Shown in pieces: positions 12,274 through 23,259 of a stretch of DNA of 64,000 nt. The position numbers were made by a program, and so were the translations under genes. Source of the DNA: Cryptomeria japonica (lineage: Eukaryota; Streptophyta; Pinopsida; Cupressales; Cupressaceae); the NCBI RefSeq assembly GCF_030272615.1, contig NC_081410.1, positions 147,035,349 through 147,099,348 on the forward strand, in the 5' to 3' direction. The first letter of the stretch is position 1. Each line of letters starts with the position of its first letter. The notes below the pieces were generated by a model. It had not been told where the DNA came from, did not search any database, and saw only the letters and a list, made by a program, of their open reading frames with translations.

Positions 12274-13125
12274 TTGAATCATTCAAAAGAACAAATTATA
12301 GGAGATAAAAATGCTGTTGTACAAACAAGAAGGAAAACCAGAGAAAACTCATGTCTAATTTCAACTATAGAGCCTAAAACAGTAAGAGAGGCATTGAAGG
12401 ATGATGATTGGATTAATGACATGAATGAGGAATTGAATCAAATAGAGAAGAACAAGACATGAACATTTGTTCCCAGATCAGAAGACAAGGATGTGGTTGG
12501 CACTAAATGGGTCTTTAGAAACAAGTTGAATGAAGAAGGCAAGATTGTGAGGAATAAAACAAGGTTGGTATGCAAAGGATATGCACAAGAAGAAGGAGAA
12601 GACTATGGAGAAACCTTTGCACCGGTGGCAAGATTGGAAGGAGTAAGAATGTTACTTGCTTATGCTACATTTAAAGGATTTAAGGTCTACTAGATGGATG
12701 TTAAATCAACTTTTCTTAATGGCATCCTTGAGGAAGAAGTATACATAGAACAATCAGATGGATTTTCTTTAACTGAGGATAAAGATATGGTTTGCAAGTT
12801 GCTTAAGGCACTGTATGGATTGAAGCAGACACTGATGGCATGGTTTGAAAGATTGCATGCATAGCTGATCAAGATAGGATTCCAGCATACCAGTGAGGAC
12901 AATAACATATATCTTAAGACTGATGGAGACAGAGTATTTATAGCTGAAGTATTTGTAGATGATATAATTTTTGGATGTGATGATGATTTATGTATGGCAT
13001 TTGCTGAGGAGACGAGGAAAGAATTTGAAATGTCTCTTATTGGTGAGATTAAGTTTTTCATTGGGTTGCAGGTCCAGCAATTGGATGGTAGAATATTTAT
13101 CTGTTAGCGTAAGTATGTAAAGGAA
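12274..13125 (+). pseudogene. Copia-B reverse transcriptase
   Basis: The RT domain (RVT_2 type) starts near 12380 (REALKDDDWINDMNEEL), followed by GTKWVFRNKLNEEG, KGYAQEEGEDYGETFAPVARLEGVR and MDVKSTFLNGILEEEVYIEQ. The catalytic motif is FVDD at 12952-12963, where many copia elements have YVDD. In-frame stops occur at 12460 (TGA), 12691 (TAG), 12862 (TAG) and 13105 (TAG). The first reads as TGG to TGA, and those at 12691 and 13105 as CAG to TAG. No frameshift is obvious inside the domain, so decay here is mainly point mutation. Confidence 0.9.
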
Positions 13126-13904
13126 GTGTTGAAAACATTCAGCATGGAGGATTGTAAACTAGTTGGTACTCCGATGGTGACAAGTTGTAAACTGTCCAAG
13201 CAAGATGATTCACCCTCTGTTGATGAAAAAGAATACAGGTCAATGATTGGTAAGTTGCATTATGTTGTTCATAGTAGGCCTGATATTGCACGTGCTATTG
13301 GTTTGGTTGCTAGATTTCAAAAGGATCCCAAGGATACTCACTTGGTAGCAGTGAAAAGGATATTCCGGTACTTGAAAGGCACAATAGATTATGGTTTATG
13401 GTATCCTTATAAAAATGATTTTTCTTTGGAAGTGTTTTTTGACGCAGATTGGGTAGGCAATGTTGATGACTGGAAAAACACTATCGGTGGAGCTTTTCTT
13501 CTTGGAGATAGATTGGTTGCTTGGACAAGTAAGAAGCAAACATGTGATCACAGTTAACAATAGAGGCAAAGTATGTTGCAACATCAATGAATTGCACACA
13601 AGCAATCTGGATGAGACAAGTATTAGAAGGTTTTGAACTTGATATGTTTGAACTGGTAACTATTTATTGTGACAATACAAGTGTTATTAATATTTTAAAA
13701 AATCATGTGTTACATGCAAGGACAAATCACATAGAATTGAAACATCACTTTCTAAGGGAGAGAGTACAGGAAAAACAAGTCAGAATGGAGTATGTGACAA
13801 GCAAAGAGCAACTTGCAGACATTTTCACAAAACCATTGCCGAAGAGTACCTTTGAGTACCTCAGAGGTAAATTAGGGGTCAGACCCCTACATAAGAAGAA
13901 CTAA
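13126..13904 (+). pseudogene. Copia-B RNase H
   Basis: This is the C-terminal RNase H domain with the linker from RT. It contains YRSMIGKLHYVVHSRPDIA and AVKRIFRYLKGTIDYGLWY, then the RNase H motifs FFDADWVGNVDDWKNT and VAWTSKKQ. A one-base slip and stop at 13555-13557 split it from the rest (AKYVATSMNCTQAIWMRQ, CDNTSVINILKN, HIELKHHFLRE, EQLADIFTKPLPK). These blocks are diagnostic of copia polyproteins. The polyprotein stop is the TAA at 13902-13904. The 340 bp to the polypurine tract have no coding sequence. Confidence 0.9.
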
Positions 13905-14246
13905 TATGTAGGAGATGCATCAATCCAGTGGGTTTACTGAATATTTTTCACTGAGGATTGATGAAATGGTGGCTACTCCGTAGGGGGAGCCATTTAGATG
14001 AGATTTGATGATCGATGATGCATATGCACTTTTGGCATTGTTGTAAAAGGGGAGAAGAAATATATTAGCCCAAGGAGGAAAAGATGTGTAACAGAAAGGG
14101 GGAGAAGAAATGAAGATTCAGTTCCAGGTGAAGAAGAACTGAGAGAACCGACAGAAGAGTGAAGTATAACAGAGAAGTTTCAAAACTGAGCAACATGATT
14201 TTAGTTGAATATGTTGGAGTTTATGTTGGTGTTGCCATCAATGCCA

Positions 14247-14258
14247 AAGGGGGAGAAT
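14247..14258 (+). other. Polypurine tract of Copia-B
   Basis: AAAGGGGGAGAA directly precedes the 3' LTR. It is the expected plus-strand primer for LTR retroelement cDNA synthesis. Confidence 0.9.
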
Positions 14259-15761
14259 GTTGGCATGATTGGAATAACTGATGCAGATCAAGAATGGTGA
14301 CTGAACTGGTAAAGGACTGTTTGTGATGACATTGTGATGAAGAGATTGAGATTGCATGATCAGATGACTTTGATCAGTTATTTGTGTTGTCATTGATGGC
14401 AACTGATGTTTACTATGTTGTATTTTGTCATCTAAGTCTTTTTGGTCTACTCGAAAATCCTTACCGGTATTATAGACAGTGAACTGGGAATTAGGATCTT
14501 AATTGGTAAACGAGGAATGTTTTGATCTGATCTGGCGATTGGTGATGATTGAAGTTTTGCAGTTTGGAATGTGAGCTTGTATCATTGTAATATATATCTG
14601 ACCAGAACCACATCATGTTTTGGTTATCAAAAATCATGTTTATGATTTTTGTTGTATTTTTGCTAGTGTTTAAGAAGGGTTTAAGGACCGGTAAAGAATT
14701 CTCTTAGCCGATAATGATTTTTGGTTTGGTGGTGATCTACATCAAGTTCAAATGTTGGTGATGATGTGGCACAAACCACATGAAGTGTTTGAAAGATGTT
14801 TTTGCGCGTTTGGAGAGCGAATTTCTTGGGAATATGCAAAGCGCTTATTAGAGTGTTCTAAGGGTTCGACTTTGTATCAGATCGAGATACGATGATCATT
14901 CAATGGCTGTAATTGATTGTAATGATGCATATGATGATCAATGATGATCTGTAATGAGCTGTAAAATATCTATGATGTTCTATGTTGTAAGTCTTAGTGT
15001 TTTGTAACCGATCAAGTTGAAAATGTTATTTATGTCAGTACAGTTGATGTTTGTTGTGTCGGTGCTTTTGAGAAAAGTGTGAAGCCGAACTAGAGTATGA
15101 GATCTGCCAGAGAGTAGAAAATTTGGAGCTTAATTGGATCTAATCAAGCAAGCAGTTAAGTGTTGTACCTAGATCATTCACTGTTGTTCTCTAATAATTG
15201 CAGCAGTTAAAATCCCTTAACTGGGTAGGTCTTAACATGCCTTACATTGTAATTCCCTTAACCAGGTAGCTCAACATCTAAGTGTTAAATCCTCTCTTGC
15301 GAGGTTGATCCTAACAAGTCAAAGCTCCTAACATGGCTCATCATCTAAATCCCTTAACCGGGTGACTCCTAACAGGGCATCATTGTAAGCTTCTAAGCGG
15401 GCTACGCTCCTAACAGGGCGCATTCTGAAAGAGTGCACAATTTTTGTGAGTACCAATTCCCACTGTGTTTTTTCCCTATTTGGGTTTCCACGTGAAAAAC
15501 ATGGTGTTCATATGGTGAATGTTTTTATGTGCTGTTATGTTTTACTTTTAGTTTATGCATATTGATGAACACTTAATGAGTTGTTCTGATAAAATGGTTT
15601 AACAGTTGGTTATCAGTGATTACCGGTAATGGTAAAGAGTTTATTACTGGTTTACATTTGATTTGAAGAAGTTTAATAAGTTCAAATTTTTAATTTTGAA
15701 ATTACTGTTAATACTGATTCACCCCCCCCCTCAGTATTAATAGGATCCTCTAAGATTATCA
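14259..15761 (+). repeat. 3' LTR of Copia-B
   Basis: The 1,503-bp LTR starts TGTTGGCATGATTG and ends in ATTATCA. It is followed at once by the TGCAC target duplication. It pairs with 8196-9722 over its length, with scattered substitutions and a deletion of about 20 bp near 15365. Confidence 0.95.
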
Positions 15762-15766
15762 TGCAC

Positions 15767-16462
15767 TTGTGTATGCAGTATTAAGTGAATTCACTAGTAG
15801 GGATATTTTAATGTTCTTATCTTAAGGTGCATATGCAAGGATGTAGTTATAAAATTTAATAAGAGATCTTAGTATCAATTAATTGGTCCTAGACCTATTA
15901 ATAAATCTTGGGGTCGATCATGCACTAAATATAGTTATATTTGGATTAATTTTATTTATCATAAATATTTAGATTTCATTTTAAGGATATCTCTAGGAAC
16001 TACCCTTCCTAGTTTAGTTGAGCTCAAAGATGACAGTGAGCCTACCCATTCACAATAATTGGTGCATTCATGCTACTATATGAGCATACATCCTACCCAT
16101 CATGTATGTTGACACTCTTTGGCCTTAGGATTTGGTGTTGTTATTTAAGATTTATGGAGTCACATGTTTGAGAGCTGACATGACATTTTACTATATGAAA
16201 TTCAAAAGTTTCAAATTCACCCACACATAGGTTTAGATGTACATCCACATAGGTGGTATTGGTATAAAATGTAGTCATTTTAAAGAATTTGAGATGTTCA
16301 TCTAATTTAATTATCAAATTTCAAGTCTTAAATTATTTCTTGACATCTATGAAAATATTTATTTGTCATTAGAATTCAAACTAAGAACAACACTCAATTT
16401 CTTTAATTTTCTCTTAATACAACACTCAACTTATTTAATTTAACATTTACTGATTTGAATCC
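15767..16462 (+). repeat. Segmental duplication copy 1, part b
   Basis: Non-coding continuation of the repeat after Copia-B. From about 16005 (CTTCCTAGTTTAGTTGAG) to 16200 (TGACATTTTACTATAT) it matches 45135-45340 in order, including the shared run TGTTGACACTC at about 16108 and 45239. No gene is seen. Confidence 0.7.
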
Positions 16463-16496
16463 AAACTCTTAACTTTTTACCATAGGAGGCTCTGCA

Positions 16497-17716
16497 ATGC
16501 CGTTACCTGTTAATGGCAGAAAGGGAGGACACGCAGAGGAAATTCGAATAGATTTCATTAAGGAATTGAAGGAGGATGTGGTGTTCTGGGAAGAGTATGT
16601 GGTAATCGCCAAATTTATAGCTTTGAATTGGCCGAGAAAGGATATCAAAAAATGGGTTGAATGCAATTGGGGAAAATGAACTGTGGTTAAATTTATTGCA
16701 AAGGGTTTCTTTGTAGTTTTGTTTGAAGAAGAGGAGGAGAGAATCATGCACTCACTAATAGGAATTGGTTTGTCAATACACATGCGGTATATATTCAACC
16801 ATGGACGCCTCATTTCGATCCAACTCCGTTGGCAGGTTATTTCGAGTCGGTATGGATATGTCTATATAACCTTCCGATAGAATATTGGAGTGAGGAACAA
16901 TGGGAGAAAATTGGTAGAACATTGGGCACATTGCTGGAAACAGATTTTGATGATGAAGAAGACATTTGCAAAAGTGCCCGAATGAGAATTGCAGCAGTTA
17001 AAAGTATTCTTGAGAGCATAACCTTTGTATTTGAATGCGGGGAATGGATTCAAAAAGTGGAGATAGAATTTTTTTTAGCAAGATGCCCTAGATGTGGTAG
17101 CAAATTCCACAGCGAGAAGGAATGCAAGATGTATGCTAGAAAGGCAATAAATGTTCCTATAAAACCAACACAGACATGGAGAAGAAAAATAGAGGAAAGC
17201 AAGAAAATGGTTGAGTCTCAAGGAAAGGAAAATAATAAGGAAGATGAACAGACTCATACGAAAGAAAGTAAAGAATTGGAAATACTGCTAATGGTAGATG
17301 AAGGTGACAAGGAGATCAGGATGGATAATATGGAGATAGCAATAGAGAAAGATGGTGAGATCATGGGAAAGGAAAACAATTTTCAATCTATAAAAGTAAA
17401 CATAAATGGTAGTAGAAACAATGTAGAGGAGGATTGTAGAGGCACATCTTCTAGAGAAAAAGGGTTGTCAGATACTGAATTTGATTACAAAAGGGGTTTA
17501 GATGATGATCAATTTCAAAATGATGAATTGGATAACATTGACCCTAGATGCATCAGCCAATCGGCAAACATTCTGTTGGGGAAAGCAAAAGGAGTAAGGG
17601 GCAGAAGAAGAAATAATCATAAAAGAGAGGACAAAGCAAATGAGAAAGGAATAATTGGTGTGATGGAATTCATAAAGAAAACCAAGGGAGAAGGAATCTC
17701 CCTTGGTAAACAATGA
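16497..17716 (+). pseudogene. LINE-1 ORF1, DUF4283-type RNA-binding protein with zinc knuckle
   Basis: ORF1 of plant LINEs binds the element RNA. ATG 16497 opens MPLPVNGRKGGHAEE. The frame is broken by a TGA at 16677-16679 and shifts again near 16830. The part from 16683 (MVKFIAKGFFVVLFEEEEE) and the part VWICLYNLPIEYWSEEQWEKIG (from about 16850) are DUF4283-like. A CCHC knuckle, CPRCGSKFHSEKEC, lies at 17083-17125 with its ligands intact. The rest is charged and Lys/Glu-rich. The TGA stop at 17714-17716 overlaps the ATG of ORF2 (17713-17715) as ATGA, which suggests coupled translation. Confidence 0.88.
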
Positions 17717-20160
17717 AGATAACAACATGGAATGTCAGGGGTCTTTCAGCCCTGACAATAAATGCTTGGTCAAGAGGGCGATACAAAGAATTTCAGGTGA
17801 TATTATGATGCTGCAAGAGACCAAGCTAAATGCAGAAAAGGCATCCTTTTTCAAATCTTTTAGTAGGATGTGGGATGGTGATTTTCAGGGGGCAATTGGG
17901 TCTGTGGGTGGATTGGTGGTCTTGTGGAACCCAGATAAAGTTTCAGTTTGTTTGATCTCCAAGCAAGAAAATTGGATGCAATGTAAAGTAAGAGTTTTGC
18001 AGGAAGATCTAGTATTTTCTTTGTTCAACGTTTATAGTCCAACCAAGACAGAAGAAAAGAAAAGGGTTTGGAAAGAAATCTCAGAACAAATTAGAATGGT
18101 TGATTCAGAGAAAGTGATAGTGGTGGGAGATTTCAACGCCATTCTCAATAACGAAGAAAAAATTAGAGGTTTAAGAATGAATGCTTGTGTGATGGAAGAT
18201 TTCTGAGATTTTGTGACAGATAATAACCTGTTTGACGTTATCCCTAAATCAAGAAATTTTACATGGACTAATAGGAGGGCGAATTTTAGCAGAATTTCAG
18301 AGAGATTGGATAGAATATTCACTGGAACATATTGGATTAGAGGACAGTTTGACTTGGAGACAACAATTATGCCCTTAACACTCTCGGATCACTTCCCGGT
18401 TCAGTTGAACTGTACCACATCAATGGCAAAGGTGAAAGGGAATTTTAAATTCTTGAGCATGTGGTGGAGAGATATAAACTTCGGAAAAAACATTGAGAAG
18501 TGGTGGGAAGAATGTATAGATTATAAAGGTACTCCTAGCTATTGTTTTGTTAAGAAGATGAAATATCTGAGGAACAAGATTAAAATATGGAATGTGGAAA
18601 CCTTTAAGAATATTTTTTCAGAGAAAATAAGGGTGGAAGTGGAACTTGACAGGCTCAATAACTTGGTAATTGAGAAGGGGATGTCAAATGAAGAATTTAA
18701 TACTAAGAATTCTCTTAAAGTAGGATTGGTAGAGATTATTCTGAGAGAAGAAATGTTTTGGCAGGACAAATCTAGAGAATTATGGATCGAAACTGGAGAT
18801 TCAAATTCAAAATTCTTTCATGCTTCATTAAAAGCAAAGAGGAACAAAAACATAATTAATCACTTGATGGATGATTCAGGAAGATTGGTTGGTAAAGCAG
18901 AGGAGTTGGAATGCATAGTAGTAAAATATTTTGAGAAAATTTTGGGATCTGCGGTGGGGCAGAATGATGAATCTGTTGGATATCTGCTCGATATTATTGA
19001 CAAGAAGATTTCGGAGGAGGATAATGCTATACTAATGTCTCCAATTACAAAAGATGAAGTTAAAAAGGCTACATTTGATTTACATCTGCATAAGGCTCCT
19101 GGACTAGATGGGGTGACCATGGAATTTTATTAGAAGTGTTGGAAGTTCATGGGTGAGGACATATGGTTGGTGGTTGAGGAATTTTGTAGGAAAGGCAAAT
19201 TAGTGGAAGAAGTGAACAACATGCTTATAACTCTAATCCCCAAAAAATAAACTTGGTCGAGCATTGCTGATTATATGCCTATATCTCTGTGTAATTCGTT
19301 ATACAAAATAATATCTAAGGTAATGGTTAATATGCTGAAGATTGTTTTGGACAAGCTAGTGTCTCCAGAGCAACATGGATTTACCCCTGGTAGAGAAATT
19401 GTTGATAGTATAATCATAGTTGCTGAAACCATGCATTCGATGAAAAGGAGCAAGATGAAGGGGATGGTGGTCAAATTAGATGTCAGTAAGGCATATGATC
19501 GGGTGATTTGGTCCTTCCTCTTTTCTATTCTTGAAAGATTTGGTTTTGATTCTAGCTGGATAAATTGTATAAAGCATTGTGTTACTTCTGTTTCATATTC
19601 TATTATTGTAAATGGATCTATAGATGGTTTTTTTCATGCCACGAATGGTCTTAGACAAGGTGACCCCTTGTCTCCATTTTTGTTTGTATCAATGGCCGAA
19701 ATTCTGGGAAGAAATATTAAAAAACTTGTAGAAACAAGATTGTGGAAAGGTGTGCACATCCATGACAGTATTGATCCAATTTCTCATTCTCAATTTGCTG
19801 ACGACACAATTCTTTTTGGGGAAGCCACTGAGAAGGAAGCTAAGGTAATGAAGATGTTATTGAATGATTATGAAAAAGGGTCGAGACAGAGCATGAACAC
19901 TGATAAGTCAATGATATATTTCTTTAATACTAATGTAAGGATGCAAAGTAAAATTGGTGAGATATTGGGATTTTCGACTGGTAGTTTTCCTCTGAAGTAT
20001 TTAGGGGTGTAACTAGATCCTGGTAGATATCAAAACAAAATGTGGGAGGAATTGATTAATAAATGTCAAGAAAAGGCATCTTCATGGAAGAACAAATGGT
20101 TAACACAGGTGGGGAGAATCCAAATGATTAAATCTGTCACTAAAAGGTTTTTTATTGGCA
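17713..20160 (+). pseudogene. LINE-1 ORF2, endonuclease and reverse transcriptase
   Basis: ORF2 nicks target DNA and primes reverse transcription from it. The start at 17713 reads MKITTWNVRGLSA, as in other plant LINE ORF2 proteins; a frameshift near 17755 follows. The endonuclease (EEP fold) shows LQETKL (about 17815), GDFNAIL (about 18130) and SDHFPV (about 18385). RT motifs are HKAPGLDGV (about 19090), GRE and KLDVSKAYDRV (about 19480), GLRQGDPLSPFLF (about 19650) and the catalytic FADD at 19794-19805. Stops lie at 18204 (TGA), 19131 (TAG), 19246-19251 (TAA) and 20010 (TAA). The frame ends soon after KSVTKRFF, and the usual zf-RVT part is missing. Confidence 0.9.
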
Positions 20161-20483
20161 TGGCCTACCTGCTATAAGAAATCAAAATGGAGCATTATGT
20201 GGGTGGTTAGTTCGGCCATGCTTGCATGGCATATTTGGAAGGAGAGAAATCGAAGGGTGTTCAATGAGGAAGCTTTGTATTTTGAGCTTCTAATCCAAAA
20301 ATCAAAGTAGTCATTGAAGAAGTTATAAACGTCAAAGTAGTGGGAAGGAAGTATTGCACTTATTCTTCCTAGGACAAAGAAATGGAAAGGCTGTGGAATT
20401 TGATGAAGAACAGTGGTTACAAGTTTGTCGACAAGAAGTAGAATAGAGGAAGTATAGTTTGGACTCCTCCCTCAGCTGGAAGC

Positions 20484-20969
20484 TTGAAGGTTAACTTTGA
20501 CGGGGCTAGCCATGGCAATCCTAGTAAATCAGGCTATGGTGCCATTATAAGAGATGAATTTGGTAATTTTGTTGGTGCAAATTTCGGTCCCTTAGGAATT
20601 ACTACAAACAATATGGTAGAAATTGCAGGGCTGTTAGCTGGATTGGAATGGAGTGTGGGCCGAGGATTTCAATCCTTAGAAGTAGAAGGCGACTCTCCAA
20701 TTGTCTTGAACGGTATAATCAAACAGAAATTTGAGAATTGGAAATTGGAGGCGCGCCGTCATAAGATCCAAGGTTTATGTGATAGCCTAGATAGACATTC
20801 TTTCAAACACATGTGGTGGCGAATTGGCTGGCAAACAATGGAATTGATTGTGATGGACCAAAACAACTGTCGAATGTGGAGGAATTGTCGGGTGGTTTGT
20901 TGTTGGTCCTTGTTGCAGATAAAGCCAGGATTCCAAGATCTGGAATTGGATAACAAAGATCTTGTCTGA
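20484..20969 (+). pseudogene. LINE-1 RNase H domain
   Basis: A type I RNase H domain of the plant LINE ORF2 C-terminus. It starts KVNFDGASHGNPSKSGYGAI and contains NNMVEIAGLLAGLEW and LEVEGDSPIVLNGI, giving the Asp, Glu and Asp of the active site. A frameshift near 20810 disrupts the last block (an ANWLANNGI segment is readable in another frame). The same domain in LINE-2 (35340-34850) is better preserved and allows the comparison. Confidence 0.88.
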
Positions 20970-21955
20970 GATAGGAAGTGTGCATCGAGGATAGGCAATA
21001 TGGTATTAGTATCATGATTGCACATAGTGTTCAAGGTCTTTCAAATTTTAGATTCGCCATTGATTGGGAAGGCAAATTGATTAGGTGAAGTACGAATTGA
21101 AGGCAATAAACAAGATATTGACTCTTTGGTGGCAGGAACACAAGGCACCCGAGCAGTTCATCAAGATGCCTAGAAATTGCTACTCATCGAAAATAATTTG
21201 TTTGCAGAATGAAAGATCATATCAGGGTATGGACATAATGCACTTGATTGATATCTCATATGGCTTTGACGGTGTTGGAAGAGGGTGTTTCCCTCACAGC
21301 CAGTATGCAAGTTTTACTGTCAGTCAGATCGCCTCAAGCTTCATTGGAAGGAGAGCATTGACAGAGGTCCTCTGAGAATAATATTTATCAAATCAATCAA
21401 GGATTCTTATTCATCACTCAGAAGAATGGTAGATCATCTATGAATTGTTTGTAAATGCAGCAAGATCGTTGGGTTGGAGGAAATGCCCGAAGAACATGTG
21501 GAGCGGTTGTTTAAAAAGGCCAATGAGTAGGAGAAAGTCACGGTGATAGACATTTTGGGCCCCACTATTGGGCCGAAGGACATGTTCACGACGGGTGTCT
21601 GATGGAGGATATGTTTCAGCCGATTATTCAGGGGTTGGGCCATCCCATCTCAGCCAATGGTATCCTGCGCAGGACAATGGATGAAGGCATTTATCTTGAA
21701 GTTATGAGAGCCTTGGATAGAATAGTCTCTAGCCCAATAGATGGTTGTATGTTGGGGTATTTTGGCTTGCAGACAGAGGGGAAGAAGAAGAAGATGCAGA
21801 AGGCTTGGACCATTTTTAAGGCATGTATTGTTAAGGAGAATAGTATGGAAAGGTTTGAAGCTTTCCTTCAGGAAAATGTTGATCTCTTTCTTGATGGAGT
21901 AGGGGATAGGTTGGTGGCTATGGGAAATGGGATTAAGTATTTTTATAATTGATCC
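20970..21955 (+). pseudogene. LINE-1 C-terminal extension after RNase H, unrecognised
   Basis: About 1 kb between RNase H and the 3' UTR still reads as coding in shifting frames: 21085-21375 (96 codons), a stretch around 21440-21600 (EEMPEEHVERLFKKANE, ILGPTIGPKDMFTTG) and 21602-21952 (ending DGVGDRLVAMGNGIKYFYN). I recognise no domain. The amino-acid composition is ordinary rather than low-complexity, which argues against chance open frames. LINE-2 lacks an equivalent, since its RNase H ends close to its 3' end. It could be a lineage-specific ORF2 extension, a captured exon or a separate ORF. Confidence 0.5.
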
Positions 21956-22052
21956 AAGTGGGATGTAGCCAAAGGAGTTCATCTCCTTCACCCTTTGTAA
22001 GGTTTTTTTGAAGGAAATATAATGGGTACTGCCTCCTAGGCAGAACTTGATT

Positions 22053-22068
22053 AAAAAAAAAAAAAAAA
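22053..22068 (+). other. LINE-1 poly(A) tail
   Basis: An uninterrupted run of 16 A ends the LINE and runs into the downstream target-site duplication, as expected for target-primed reverse transcription. Confidence 0.9.
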
Positions 22069-22082
22069 CTCTTAACTTTTTA

Positions 22083-22929
22083 AGCATTTAATATCAATAT
22101 AGTAAAAATCTCATTGTCTCTTGTGAATTCTAAAAATCTCATTTTCTATTGTGAATTCTAATGGATGCAACCAACTATTATTTATTGAAGTTTTTTTTGG
22201 GGCAAGCAACTACTAATTGTCTCAGTGCTTTGTAATATTCTCTTTTGAGGTAAAGGGTGTATTTCAAAAGAGAGAATTCCATATGCAATTGTAATTATGA
22301 AAATAAATGAATAATTTTATTTTTTAGTTAGTAAAGTCATGTATGTGTATATGGACAATTCAAAGTTTATATTATATACCTTTTTTCAAAATTTTTACCT
22401 CAAAATTATCATATTTGATTAAATTGAAAGAACTTAACAATGATCAAATCTTCTTAAAGTTTTAAGAAAATATTTTAATTTGTTAATTAAAATAAAAATA
22501 TTAAAAAATAGATGCAAGTAATTTAAAAATAAAATAAAATAGAATTCTGAAAATAATGGAGGGTATTTTTAAAAATTAAAATTAAAATTTACATATAAAA
22601 GTAAAACAAGTGTATTACCAAAAAGACAAAATAAACAATACATATTGTAAAAAATAATTGCTAAATAAAATAAAATAATCTAAATTATATTTTAAAATTA
22701 GAAGTACCAAAATAATGAATAGTACTTTAAAAATAATAATTAAGTGTTAAATTAAAAAAACAATGTATATAATGAATAATAAAATAGTTGCAAAGTAAAA
22801 TAAAATAACAAACAAAATACTCATGGATGTATTTAGCATACATATACTAATAATAATATTTATTTTATTATTTAATTACAATAATTTTTAATTAAAAAAT
22901 AAGAAATTTGAATTATGTTCTATAATAAA
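22083..22929 (+). repeat. Segmental duplication copy 1, part c (AT-rich)
   Basis: AT-rich non-coding DNA between LINE-1 and the next insertion. Its last 130 bp (AATTAAAAAATAAGAA near 22892) match 45795-45835, where copy 2 runs on uninterrupted. No gene is visible. Confidence 0.55.
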
Positions 22930-23259
22930 TTTAGGAGTTGAGGAAAAATCAACTCTACAGCTCCCAAAGATCACCTGCATGTAAACCTGTCACAAAAGGA
23001 GAGAAGCAAAAAAGCTACGGAGGCTAGAATTCAAAGATCCAGAAAAGAGGAGTCATATTGATTGTGCAACAAGAATGCAATTCAATAATTCAGTTATTAT
23101 GAAAAATACAAAGAGAGAATCTTTATAAGAGGATACTTGAAACCCTAAAGGTGAAAACCCTAAAGAATTATAAGATTCCTAAGTTTAGCTTAAGCATAGA
23201 GTATAATAGATTAATAGTTAAATAAATAATTATTAGCTAATAAAATATTACTGTAACAC
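22930..23259 (-). repeat. Left (3') LTR of the outer element
   Basis: 330 bp matching 33005-33334 throughout. On the minus strand it begins TGTTACAG; its far end has decayed from the expected CA. Landmarks shared with the other copy are GAGTCATATTGATTGTGCAA and CCTAAGTTTAGCTTAA. Confidence 0.9.

Larger units (their letters stand above)
8191..15766 (+). mobile_element. Copia-B, complete Ty1/copia retrotransposon with TSD
   Basis: A full-length plus-strand copia element spans 8196-15761 and is flanked by the 5-bp target duplication TGCAC (8191-8195 and 15762-15766). In order it has a 5' LTR (8196-9722), tRNA-iMet primer site (9725-9736), gag, protease, integrase, RT and RNase H (9793-13904), a non-coding spacer, a polypurine tract (14247-14258) and a 3' LTR (14259-15761). 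Integrase before RT defines Ty1/copia. The polyprotein is broken by at least eight in-frame stops and several frameshifts. The LTRs differ at many positions (roughly 20 in the first 255 bp by eye), so the insertion is old. It sits within the 4-kb segmental repeat. Confidence 0.95.
16463..22082 (+). mobile_element. LINE-1, full-length plant L1-type retrotransposon with 17-bp TSD
   Basis: The element spans 16480-22065. It is flanked by the identical 17-bp sequence AAACTCTTAACTTTTTA at 16463-16479 and 22066-22082; the first three A's of the right copy may belong to the poly(A) tail, so the duplication is 14-17 bp. It has ORF1 (16497-17716), ORF2 with endonuclease and RT (17713 to about 20150), RNase H (20484-20969), a further tail region and a terminal A-run (22053-22068). 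This is the layout of plant L1-clade LINEs. Between about 20150 and 20190 the sequence jumps from the RT thumb to a WKERNRRVF-like segment, so the zf-RVT region appears deleted. Confidence 0.93.
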
